From assembly GCA_963930775.1 (NCBI GenBank), contig OZ005703.1, forward strand, positions 3,162,001 to 3,226,000: a DNA stretch of 64,000 nucleotides, read 5' to 3'. Origin of the DNA: Cliona cf. orientalis. Taxonomy: Eukaryota; Porifera; Demospongiae; Clionaida; Clionaidae. The translations under genes and the position numbers were made by a program. The notes below the pieces were generated by a model. That model did no database searches. It was not told the DNA's origin and saw only the letters and a program-made list of their open reading frames with translations. Below, one piece after another: positions 30,928 through 43,700 of the stretch (the stretch's first letter is position 1; the number at the start of each line of letters is the position of its first letter).

Positions 30928-33900
30928 GAAATAGACCAGAACCTGCACATGCATATATACAAAGCCTCAGAAAGGCACAGGATAAGCTACATTATAGTAT
31001 CATGTAGGTATAGCCAACAAGCCATTATACCGCAAGATTAGCATAGTTGTACCATATGGCCTGTATGCATGCATATTTTCGTGGGGCGCTAACTTACGTT
31101 ATTTTGTGGCAGACATGAAAATTTACACCCTGCAAAAATTAATACCTCTACAGCTACAATGATACTTGAATGGAGACCAAGGGGAAGTGGATCAACTGTT
31201 GTCAAGCAATGATCGGTATGATATACTGTCATCCTGATGGTATTCTTCTAGCCCATGCTATTTGTCTGAGCTTCTTTACAGAAGTGGCTCAGTGACAAAA
31301 GGAACCAAGCCACCTCGTGAGCATGTATCAGATACATCATCCACTGGACCAAAAGTAAGATTTCCTTTATGTCGTGCTTACCAAACCATGAGCTTTCCGA
31401 CACATGTTTAGGGCAGCGTTTTTATAAATAAATGAAATGTGTAGAAAATTTTGCCCTATCCTACACATTTCCTACATGCATGAAATCTGAGTTTTTATCT
31501 AGTGATATCATATCAAGGGCTTATTGAACTGCCAGCAGCTTGATAAGCCCTTGATCATAATATTATGTAGTCAGCATCCTACCCCCTCCCTCCCCCCCCC
31601 CCCCCCCCCCCCCCCCAAAGTGCTCAATCACTGTCTGGTATCGCACACTCAATGTATACAGAGCAGGGGCCAATTTAGGAATCAACAAGCACACAAATTC
31701 AATGTCGATATTTTTCCCACTAATGAATGTAAGTAACTACTTAAATCACATGATATTGTATGTAAAGAGATCAAGAAGCAATAAATAGCTGTTCCTGAAC
31801 AAAAATATTATACGTTTCCTTATGTTGGAATGACCATAGTGTAATATGAATGAAAATTAAGGCCAAGGTGGTGGGTTTCAGAAATCAGCCCAAAATTTAT
31901 ACATCCTGCATAGTTGTAGCAGAGATCAATGGAGATGTACAATATTTCAGTGGCCTGGAGGATGTTCCCAGAAGCTCACATTAAGCAATGACCATCAAAA
32001 TTATTATAGAGTGCCGTAAAGATATAAGACTTACTGTCTGTATCAGCAGATGGCCACTTGGAGGAGTCTTCATCATGAGCTGACATTGTCTGCAGTATCA
32101 TAATGGTATACCATAGATTGGGATATTTCGCCGGTAAAATATTTCACTTGTATAGTCTAAATTTCGTCACCAGACTTTAGCGACTAACATAGGTATAGGT
32201 CAACGTACATTATACAAATATTTCGCATGTTTAATTTTCATCGGAAAAGGTCATCAACGAAAAATTTTTAATGGTGAAAATTTCGCGATCTACGGTAATA
32301 GGAAATTTTCAAAGGGATCAACCTTTATAAGACTAGTATAAGCAAAAGTTAAATCTGTGAACTAAGCACATACATAATGACACAATCACACGCATTAAAT
32401 CCGCAAAATTAGATCACTGAATTCCCAGTGTACAATGCTAGTGTGAAGACAGCTAAGTTACTTTATTTCAGTGTATTTAGGCTATTTTCTGGTTTATACC
32501 AGGTAGCTCAAAGAGTTATGAAAATCAAAAGCCCCACCCCTAGGGCGAGGTCAAGAAGTCAATTCCCCCAACAATCCCCTATCTTCCCCCACCTATGCCT
32601 ATACAGAGGGTAGTGGGGCATAATATTGACATGTGCATAAGCACCATTAATTTGGTATTGCACCATGATATTTAATATCAATTGTTGCTCTAATCATAGC
32701 GCCAAACTATGCCACGGTCAGAAATATAATATATAAAAGCTGGTGCCTAAAATAATTTTGAATATTCTAATTAAACTGCCAAAATTAATGCAGCCATAGT
32801 AGCTAGCTACAGGTTTGTTGGCCAGTTTCCCACTCTGGTTGCCACTGAACATAGCGGTCTTCTCCATGCATTGGTTGCAAGAGGATGCTTTGATAGTGCC
32901 ACCCTAATTTACCACTAATTTTGGTATTGCATCATAATAATTAATATCAATTGTAGTTGTTCTTATCATAGCGCCAAACTATGCCACGGTCATAAATGTA
33001 AAAGCTGAACCCCCTTCAATCATGGTGCTGGTTCCCTAGTATTGTATGAGAGGATCCATAGATATTGGCGTCAATTATTCATAGTTATGTAAACTCCAGG
33101 GTCTTTACGCTGGGCAGGGTTCTCCCCAGAAATTTTGAGAAGCTTAACATGTAGCTCGTAGAGCGCATAGATTAAACCCCACACGCACATTGCACAATCA
33201 TGAGCTTGCAGGGTATGTGCTCTATAGAGCTCTAATTAATTATAGAGCAACACCAAAAATTTAATGGTAGCTGTTTCAAGTGTGACAATTAATTCTGATA
33301 AACTTTAGTAAGGGAAAAGTGACAGGAGACATTAAATTGCTTTCTTGGTCTTGCCTCCCATCCGATGACTGGCACAGGGTTCTCTGGTCGGTTCTGGTAC
33401 AAGGTTGACCAGTTCTGGTAAAGGGCCAAGCAGTTGCTAGCTAACTCAAAATTACCACCACCCACCTGGCTACAACAATCAAGCTTGTGTTTCAATGGTT
33501 TAATAGTCAGTGTATGCAGATACAAGCCTACTACAGCCTAGTGGTGACTATAGTAGTGGATTTGTAAACTGAAATTAGTGGGAAGTTATAGGCATGCTCA
33601 AAGCATGATATGAGGTAGTTTAGAACTATTTAATACGGCCAACATAAAAAAAAGTTAATGGGGAGAGGGGAGGACAAGGATAGCACATGTAAAATGGTTA
33701 CTCTCAACAACAGTGGGCACTTGTAGCTACATGTGGCACACACACTATAATTTATTAAAAAGCCCCGGGCCCACCAAGCCCCCATGGCCCAGGGCCACGT
33801 AGCAGGCTATAGATCTACATTTAATATTAGAGTCGCCTGCAAGATATATAAGTTCATGCATAGAAACATATGCTCTATATACATGCTATTAGAAGTAATC

Positions 33901-34184
33901 AATTACTACGACTTACTAGTCTTCCAGTCTAGTAGGTAATGGTCGTCAAATTAGGGCATCGTGACCGCACCCCTAGCCCATATTCCTTCACATATTCAAA
34001 ATTTACTAATGAAGTGCAGCATTAATATGCAAGTTATAGTATTAAGCTCAGCTAGCTAGTAGATCTACACATATATTATTACTGAATTACACAAAAATAA
34101 ATAAATAGTGAGCTACAAAATTAAAAGCAATCAAGCTTGTGTTTCAGTGATTTATATAAAATAGTAGTCAGCCATAGTAGCTAG
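30928..34184. other. Intergenic between the MsrB gene and the 3' end of the ADAM-type gene
   Basis: No supported gene. It contains a poly-C tract near 31590-31615, a repeat at about 32110-32300 related to 28720-28820 (ATTTCGC..GTTTAATTTTCA), a local duplication of about 100 bp (32640-32760 and 32920-33010, sharing CATAGCGCCAAACTATGCCA), and the terminal-exon fragment at 32799-32895. Confidence 0.6.
32799..32895 (-). pseudogene. Duplicated fragment of the last exon of the ADAM-type gene
   Basis: About 97 bp nearly identical to 34174-34272, covering the stop region and last ~30 codons of the terminal exon plus GTAGCTAGCTACAGG flank. It has one base change in the stop-proximal part and no attached upstream exon. 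A truncated copy, not a gene. Confidence 0.75.
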
Positions 34185-37100
34185 CTACAGGTTTGTTGAG
34201 CCAGTTTCCCACTCTGGTTGCCACTGAACATAGCGGTCTTCTCCATGCATTGGTTGCAAGAGGATGCCTTGATGAGGCTTGTCAATGTCAACAGCAGTCT
34301 CCTCTTGAGGCAGCCTAACAGCTTGTGGATTCCCAAGGATGTAATCTGAGCTTGCTGTTCTCGTCTTCACTTGTTTGGGTCGATAGACCAGTGCCCTACA
34401 GCTATTAAAAATTAATGGTGGTTATAACAAAAAGTAATTACTGTAAAACATGTATACAATAATAATTATAATAATAATGTATTATAATATAGCATGTGTG
34501 CCCAAACACTCATACACATGCACACTTGCTGCAGGTGTGTGTTCATGAAGCATAAGCTACAATGTCATTCTTTCTGTGCCCACAAAGGGCCTACGGAGGC
34601 CACCTCCAGCCCAGTACTTTGCATTATGTTATGATACATGATCCTCACCATTTATAGACACCGAGTATACACAATAGAAGCAAAGACACTCCAACTGTGG
34701 CCGCAATGGCAATGCCAATGATGACAAGAAGTGAAGGGCTTGATGAGGATGGGGTTGGTGGTGGGATCAAGTATGCTCCAGTCACAGAAGAAAATCCACT
34801 TTCAGCATATGCATCTTGTGATGTCTAAAGCAATAATACAAGATATAGCTAGCATGTTACTATTAGATAGTTATTACTGTACCTCAATAGCTTGGAGTAT
34901 GTCATCCACAGACAAGATAGCAGCATCACTATTGGTCAGTATGAACATAGAAAACTGTAACTGATTGCTGACATCCTTAAAATCTCTAAGCACAATATCA
35001 TCTGCAGTAACCATCTGAAACTCCTGCCTTTTCCTATTGCACATGTAACATGATTTTCCACAACTTACATAACATTATCTATGCAGCTATATAAACTTAC
35101 TTTTGGGCAAGAGCACTATCTTGACAGTTGCTTGTTTGACAGTAGTCATTGATAATACTTGCAGTGGTCTGCTTGAATTGCTCTTGACGGTCAGCTGAAA
35201 ACTGTATTCAGGTTTTGAATCAGTTAGTCAAAATTAATGCAACCAACTGATCATCTTTAACTTACAGTTGCGACTGAAAATCCCCTCAACATGACAATCA
35301 CAGAATTAGCTTCAAACTCGGGTAATAACTCTGATCAATTATCATAAATGAATAAAGGCAAGTTATTACTGATAATTTTTTTACCATCATCCTCTTCCAC
35401 AGTGATTTGAAGAGTGGCATAATACTGATCTTCTCCAAGAGCTCCTCCAGCAATGTAATTAGTACCATCATCAATAGCAATCGAAAGTAGTGTATTTCCA
35501 TCTGTAGCCACACTATTGCCTTCAATTGTAATCATTACACTCTGAAATGAGGGTGCATCAGTAAGTTAAGTAAATTTTTGTTGTAGTGATAATCATAATA
35601 ATTATGATCATGATAAGTATAATAAACTTACTGCTGTTGTGGCTCCTCTTGTGAAGGTAACCTGCTGACTCACTAAGCCTGTATATGTGCTAGGGTAGAT
35701 GTTCAGAGCCACTGATATCTCATCACTACTGGAAGCAGAAAGAGACAGTTGGATAACTTCACTGTGTGTCTCGGCCCCTTCAGAAAAGGTGACTCGCTCC
35801 ATAGTGAATCCAACAATGGCTGAGAAATAGACCAAAAAGTAAAGCATAATCATCCTTAGAATCTAGTGCATGTTTCTTTGCATCTTACGCCTGCATGGCT
35901 GATTTATGTCATCTTCTTGATGCCTGCCATATCCATCTAAGCAAGGGCATAGCTCATCATCTTGGTTTAGCTGTCGAATGCTGTTGGTAGGGCAAGATGC
36001 ACACCGTGTATTCCTCAGGCGGTAATAGTTCTCAGCACAAACTATAGAGGTACAGATCAGCATCATCAGGTGGTTGCACCAATAAATAAACTTACTTTCA
36101 CTGCACACCCCATCAATAAGTGTTGTTCCACTTGGGCACCGACAGGTAAAGCTGCCTTCAGTATTAATACACACCATTTGGTTTGAACATAGCTGGATAC
36201 CATCCATCGCTCGTAGCAAACACTCATCAATATCTGTTAAGAAAAGAATTCCCACTAGTTAGAGTGTGCTTCATCTCTATTATTAAAATTTTATATTCAG
36301 ATTAGCTATACCTGAATTGTGAAAAATTTTTAGTCCTTACTTACCTTCACAAGATCTTTCATCTAGACCTAATCTGAAGCCAACTCGACAGCCACATTTA
36401 AATCCACCAACGGTATTGTTACAAAGCTGACTGCATGCACCCTCCTGACACTCATCCACATCTATATATTATGGGAAATACACCAAGATATTAATAGCAC
36501 ATGCATGATGTGGATTCTTGTGACAAACCTTGGCAAGTTAATCCGTCCTGAGCGAGGGAATAACCTCTGTTGCAGCTGCAAAGCTCAGCACCATCCAAGA
36601 GCACACAGTTTTGATCACATTCATTAGTATTACTACAAAGACTGCTAGCTGCATGTATTCATGACAGTTTGAAAATAATAGCTAGCAGTCATAATATTAT
36701 TGTGGTAGCTATTCTTGAATCTTCTGTAGTAAGCCACACATTACTCACTCACCTGTGCATGTGATGTTATCTGATTGCAACTCATAACCATCAGCACAGG
36801 AGCAAAAAAAGCTTCCTTTCACATTATTACACACTTGATGACATCCACCATTGAGCTCAGCACATTCATTTACATCTAGATTAACAATAAAGGATATCTG
36901 TAAATTTAATACTCGTGAGTAGTTGGCACCTGGCCAATATATACCTTCACAGTGTGTGCTGTTTGTCAGTGAATATCCAACTGAACAATCACAAGTGTAT
37001 GCGCCATCGGAATTTACACAGACTTGCTGGCAGTTATTTAGTGTGGCATTTGCACACTCATCAATGTCTAAAGGAAAGTAATCTCTCTCATAGCTATTAT

Positions 37101-37778
37101 TCAATAATTACAGCCGAAGTTGCTAAAGGAGTCATTACAACAGCTGCTAATACAATACACAATAACAACAACAATACCAGTGCATTTCATTCCATTGCCA
37201 TCAAATCCATCAGGGCATGGACCACACATAGCTCCTACACCAGGTGCCTGAACATCTTGACAGTCCACCCCCTCAAAGCAGCTGAGGTCGGCACATCCAT
37301 CAACATCTACATCACAGTATCTACCACTGTACGCTACATACAGGGTGAGTACACATGAAAGCCATTACAGCAGTCCAGTATTAGACATGTAGTCGATACT
37401 AACCTGGGCTACAGTCACAATTTAAAATAAGTGGATTTGAGGAGACATTAAGTAGTCCCTCGGCAGTGCAGCTTCCTCCCTCACCACATGCACAGATACG
37501 AATCTGTGGATTGAGTAGAGCTGTTGCATTCAATTCATCCTTAGCAATGATTTCAATGGTCTTGTTGAAAGAGCTTATTTGGTTGAGCGGAAGTGAGAGA
37601 GTCAAAGTGAGAGTATATGAACTGCCGTCCACTTGCAATGTTGCATTATCTGCCAATCCACCTTCTACTGTTAGTATGAAATTGTTGTGATCATCTGTTA
37701 CATTGAAGGTGTAGTATGACCGCTCTCTGATGGTTGCAAGGAAGATGTTATTGCCCATAAGAATAGGAGGACCATTGG
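34185..37778 (-). other. Exons 46-60: membrane-proximal modules, TM helix, cytoplasmic tail
   Basis: Exons: 37778-37404, 37333-37178, 37067-36945, 36875-36753, 36648-36529, 36461-36345, 36233-36096, 36041-35889, 35819-35632, 35541-35385, 35330-35266, 35201-35101, 35033-34883, 34824-34649, 34401-34185. Exon 46 is a beta-rich region with [10 protein letters not shown]. Exon 47 is a thrombospondin-type EGF. Exons 48-52 are EGF domains, and exon 53 is Cys-rich ([19 protein letters not shown]). Exons 54-55 are possibly Calx-beta-like. Exons 56-58 hold a conserved-looking domain with two close Cys (DYCQTSNC) that I cannot name. Exon 59 has [20 protein letters not shown], the TM helix. The tail contains YILGNP and no known catalytic domain. 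Confidence 0.8.
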
Positions 37779-40700
37779 CTAAACCAAGAAACATCAAATT
37801 ATATAAGCATAGTAAAACAATTATAAACTTACCAGTTATCATCTGATCATTGGTATTGGTTATATCAGTTTCCAGAGTATCTAGAGCAATGTCAGTCCTT
37901 CCAGTCTGGATAGCATCAAATATGCACTCAGCATTATCTCCACAGAGCTGACGAATCTCATCAGTAGCTGTGGCTATGACTTCATCAAGAAACACTGGCT
38001 TATGCTCGGGATGGGAGAAACTCTCAGCACTCGTTCCTTCCGGATAAGTGAATAGGCTCTCTGATGGAATTATTTCCCCTACATCAAAATGGAAGCAATA
38101 ATGTTAATTTTAAAGCACATACTCATTATTTTACATGTTTGTCCAAATAAATGAGTCATCCTATCACCAGCTTCAGTACTGAGTGTAGTACCATTAGGGT
38201 ACACTAAATCATCAGTGTCATTCTGATTAAAGTTTCCCAGTAGACCCCTGGTACTGCCCATAAATTCATGAGGTAGAGCTGCCATGAAATTCAATATGCC
38301 AGTCGACAGTGTGACAGTAACAGATACACCATTGAAAAATGATGATGTAATCTTGTTTGCTTCAGTCCTTATGATGTCAACAAAGTCATTGGAGATAGAG
38401 TCATTGACATTTCCAAGATCACCAATGATACGAGTACTATTCAAGAGCACATTTAGGCTGTTACTTTCATCCACTCCCACCTGGATAAGAAAGGAACGAA
38501 AATGCATGTACACTGTAACAGAGTAACAGTAATAGTTCACTAGTGACATCATACCTCAACAATAGCTTCGGTAACTCCAAACGCAAAGGCAGAAAACATG
38601 GTTGCATTAGTGTTGTTGAACGGTGAAGTTCTTCCCTGAAGTTCAAACTGATCCTCTACTTTGAGAAGGACATACTCCCCCCAGCCATTGAAGGTGTACT
38701 GGTAGCCATCGAGTGTTGTGATATGAGGATCTCCCCAGCCCCATGCTACACAGAATGATGAAGAAATTATTAACATGCACACTAAAATTAATTGTGACAT
38801 ACTGAAGCGTGGTGGGAAGTATGAAGCACAATCATCAGGTGGCCTCCGTTCATAGTACAAGCTACAGCGATCACTTTGGTAACAACAAAGAGTTTTGAAT
38901 TCCAAGTCGTATTCCCTGTACTGCCTGTTTTGAAAGAATGGATGGAACAAGAGAAGTGATCCAGTGGACCCAGTGCTATCAGTCTGAGTCAAAAGGGAAC
39001 CAAACCTGTGCAATATAGTATTTACAATGCAGTCCAAATCAACAGATGTTTTAATTCATTCAACTCACGAATCAGGTAATGTCGAGTAGCAGCATTCCTG
39101 TACTGCGCCACGCCGAGATCGAAAGCGCTGAATGAAACAGACAGTAAATGAAGGTGGCTGAGCAATAAAATTGAAGATAAAGCGTCGATCTCTCAGTGCT
39201 TGGAAAGCAGAGCATGGACATGGCCGTGCAAAAGACGCAAGTGAAATGGGATTGGTTCCGAAGATCTCGATATCATCTTCATATTTTCTCAAGCATTTTG
39301 CTCTGCTCTCTTCTACAACATCACCTGAGATATCACCAATCTTGTAAACTAGGTTAGACCACTCAACTCCACGATCCCTATTTGCACAAGCTACAAGGTG
39401 AACATTTGGTTGTCCACTGAGAGGATAGTTATCAAATCTTGGGAAATCATCGGCAACTCCTTCCCCAACATTATAGCCAATGACAGCATGTTCAAACAGA
39501 CCCGTCCATTCGAGCATATCACAATTGTAAGTGAATACAGTGAATGTTTGTTCACCATCTGTTACTATGATAGCCTGGAAGCTGTTCCTCTAAAAATAGA
39601 TGTTATCGATCAGACACTCATCTTATTTGTATTTTTAAAACTCACTTTGTCAGTAAAGGCATCCAATACATTCTCAAATCTAGCCCTTGATCCGTGTGGG
39701 AATGGAGGAACACTCTTCCACTGCACTACTAGCAATGTGCTTGCTGTAAAATTTGCTGGCAATCCCTGCTTGACCAAAACATAGTTACTGATGTAGTTCA
39801 AGAGTATTGTTTCCTGTTCATTTCCAGATGCTCTGAAGAACTGCTTGTAGTGAATTTCACCTTCCGATCTGATATCAATATCACTCCAGAATGGAGCAAC
39901 CACTAATGAGTCACGTATTGCCTGGCGATTTGTTGGAAATAAATCCGGTCTATAGTAACTAAATCCTCTTCTAAAAGATATTATTCCATTATCTCCAACC
40001 TGAAGTGATTAAATTGGTGCTCACTGCTCAATATGAGTGTGCATGCTTAAAACTTGAAATTACTCACAAATGCTCTGGTTTCTGTACTTCTTCCAATGGG
40101 TATTCCATTGCTGAAGTATATGGCTCTAGAGTGTCCATCAGAAGATCTCAGCTCCAGCTTCTTAGTGCCTTCCTGGTCAGCGATGTCGAGAAACCTTATA
40201 CCTGAAGTTGGTATTTAATTTCAACAGTTTGATTCTTAAAAGGATCATTTCTCACCATTCTCGACAATTTCAATACTTATTTGGTTTGGACCCTCAAATC
40301 TGTCTCCACTCTCGACTGTTTGAAATGTGACAAGAAATAGTCTATCTGGTGTATAGAGAAGGTCTTCCTCTATGCTAATGGATACACAGCCAACACGCTG
40401 AATGCCAGTGTCAGAACTGGAATTGAAGTCAATGAACTCTTCATGTTCAAGAACTGAAGCTATAAGGATTGCCAGAAGAGTTAAAATGCAATGGTTATTA
40501 TGGCTGCTCATAAATATACCCGGGCCAAACAAATTTACCATCATCATACTGTGAATCCACTCTACTGACGACTTGAATGATTCTCAATGGCTCCTGTGCG
40601 TCAGACTGAGGTGTGGACTGAATTAGCTGAACACAGAGTGCTATATTTCTTCCTTCAACTAACAATGCAGTTGTGCTGTTTACTAGAGTAAAGATTCTAC

Positions 40701-43700
40701 CAGTCCCTGTGAATTATCAATGTCAGATTAATGCTCTTACACAAAGGCAGTTTGAGAGCTGTAGCTACTTACCAGCACAGGTTCTTTGGTCATTGTTAAG
40801 TACATATCCAGTAAAACATGTGCACTCAAAGCTTCCGATAGTATTGGTACAACCTTGTTGACAGTCATGAATGTCTGTGGTACACTCATTAACATCTTCA
40901 CATGACATTCCGCCGCTAGCCAGAGAATATCCTTCATTGCAGCCACACTGAAATGAACCAATGGTGTTTCTGCAAAGCTGCTCACAATCGTTAGACTCAG
41001 TTTCACACTCGTTTACATCTGAGAAAAGTTAATATCAGTTTCACAGTGCACTAAATGGCATGACTTAAATTTATACCAGAACAAGTTTGCAGATCATCAT
41101 TAAGAATATAGCCAACATAACAACCACATCTGAACTCTCCTTCCGTGTTGACACAGGCCTGCTCACAGCCATGAGTCCCGGTTATACACTCATTAATGTC
41201 AACACAAGTCCTCTCATCATCAGACAGGGCATAGCCATCATCACAGGTGCACATAAATGAACCATCTGTGTTGTTGCAGCCCTGGTTGCATCCATCAGTA
41301 TTGCTTGTACACTCATTAATATCTGTTAATTAAGAGAAGAAGCAAAGATGGAGAGAGATAATAATATGAAGAATCACATAATATTATCACAGATATATAC
41401 CTGAGCAGGTCCTTTGATCAGTGTTGAGGGAGTAGCCAGCAAAACATTCACATCTGAATCCACCATTTTCATTGATACACTGCTGCTGGCAATCATGTGT
41501 ACCCAGCGTACACTCATTGATCTCCACACAAGTCTTTCCATCATCCAATAGAGTGAAGCCACTCCTACAACTGCACTCAAATGAACCTTCTGTGTTAGTA
41601 CAGATCTGATTACAGCCATCAGTGTCGGCAGCACACTCATCAATGTCTGTATAAAAGAAGACTAGTTGAAGAATGGAATTTTATTGGAGTTCTTTCCATA
41701 CCAGTACAAGTGGTTTGGTCAGAGTTGAGTTGAAACCCTGAATTACATTGACATCTAAAGCTCCCTTCCGTATTCACACAGAATTGCTGACATCTATTTA
41801 AATCTGGTGAACACTCATTTATATCCATGCATGTTCTTCCATCATCAGCCAGTGAATATCCATCGTCACAGAGGCAGTTAAATGATCCATTGGTGTTGAT
41901 ACAGGTCTGTTCACATAAGGAGGTATTAGCACACTCATCAATATCTGTAAAAAAGTAAGTATAATGGATAAGCAGTACCCAATTGTAGCTATACGGTATT
42001 ACCTGAGCAAGTGCTATTGTCCAGATTTAACTGAAATCCTGCTAAACATTCACATTGAAATCCTCCCATTGTGTTTACACAGACCTGCTGGCAACCACCG
42101 AGCAACGACATAGCACATTCATTTATATCTGTAGGAATCAATGAAAATAAGTCTCCGATTGTCAGTTCTGCTCTATCAATCACATTTTGCTTTGCCACTT
42201 TATCATGCCTTATAGATTAAGAAAGTGGTAGGTGCATACTAATACACTATACCACAGTTTGCTCTGCAATAATTAATTTTACCTGAGCATGTGCTGCCAT
42301 CATCATTCAGCTCAAATCCTGGGTTACATTCACACCTGAACCCTCCAGCAGTATTCACACAGAGCTGCTGGCACTCATGGAGTCCTGCCTCACACTCATC
42401 CACATCTCTACACGTTACTCCATCCTCAGACAGCATGTATCCATCAAAACAGAGGCAATTAAATGAACCATTAGTGTTATCACAAATTTGATCACAGGCA
42501 GTAGAATTAATAGCACATTCATCAATATCTGCAAGTGAAGATTATTAAATAATTGTCACTTACATAAACAGTAACAGAGTCTACAAAACTTGCCAGCACA
42601 GGTTCTTAGGTCATCATTCAGAGAGTAGCCAGCAAAACATTCACATCTGAATCCACCATTTTCATTGATACACTGCTGCTGGCAATTATGTGTATCCAGC
42701 GTACACTCATTGATCTCCACACAAGTCTTTCCATCATCCAGTAGAGTGAAGCCACTCCTACAACTGCACTCAAATGATCCTTCTGTGTTAGTACAGATCT
42801 GATTACAGCCATCAGTGTCGGCAGCACACTCATCAACATCTATATAAAAGAAGACTAGTTGAAGAATGGAATTTTATTGGAGTTCTTTCCATACCAGTAC
42901 AAGTGGTTTGGTCAGAGTTGAGTTGAAACCCTGAATTACATTGACATCTAAAGCTCCCTTCTGTATTCACACAGAATTGCTGACATCTATTTAAGTCCGC
43001 TAAACACTCATTTATATCAATGCATGTTCTTCCATCATCAGCCAGTGAATATCCATCATCACAGAGACAGTTAAATGATCCATTGGTGTTGATACAGGTG
43101 TGTTCACATAAAGAGGTATTAGCACACTCATTAATGTCTGCAAAGACGTTATATATTGGGATGGGACGATCATACACACAAATAGCAATACATACATACC
43201 TGAGCAAGTGCTGTTGTCGACATTTAGCTGAAATCCAGCCCTGCATTCACATCTAAATCCTCCAATGGTGTTTACACATACTTGCTCGCAACTCAATGGT
43301 AGGTTAGCTGACAATGTACATTCATTCACATCTGCATGAATGAATAATAAGTCGTATCATAAATTTTGTAAGGCCTAGGGAATGAATGTTGTGCAACATA
43401 GAAGAGATATATGGTTGGACTGCATGTTGCTGTACTGGTGCTGATATATACCTGAGCATGTGCTGCCATCATCATCCAGCTCAAATCCTGGGTTACATTC
43501 ACAACTGAACCCTCCAGCAGTATTCACACAGAGCTGCTGGCACTCATGGAGTCCTGCCTCACACTCATCCACATCTCTACACGTTACTCCATCCTCAGAC
43601 AGCATGTATCCATCAAAACAGAGGCAATTAAATGAACCATTAGTGTTATCACAAACTTGATCACAGACAGTAGAATTAATAGCACATTCATCAATATCTG

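Noticed and set aside
31276..31353. Possible plus-strand exon (SGSVTKGTKPPREHVSDTSS) with AG and GT borders, and a possible minus-strand exon near 32095-32045 (MSAHDEDSSKW)
   Set aside because: No in-phase partner exons or recognisable domain could be found on either strand, so a gene cannot be supported.
42291..42491. Plus-strand open frames across the EGF array (also 43460-43660, 43020-43256)
   Set aside because: They are antisense shadows of the EGF exons and recur only because the exons are duplicated.
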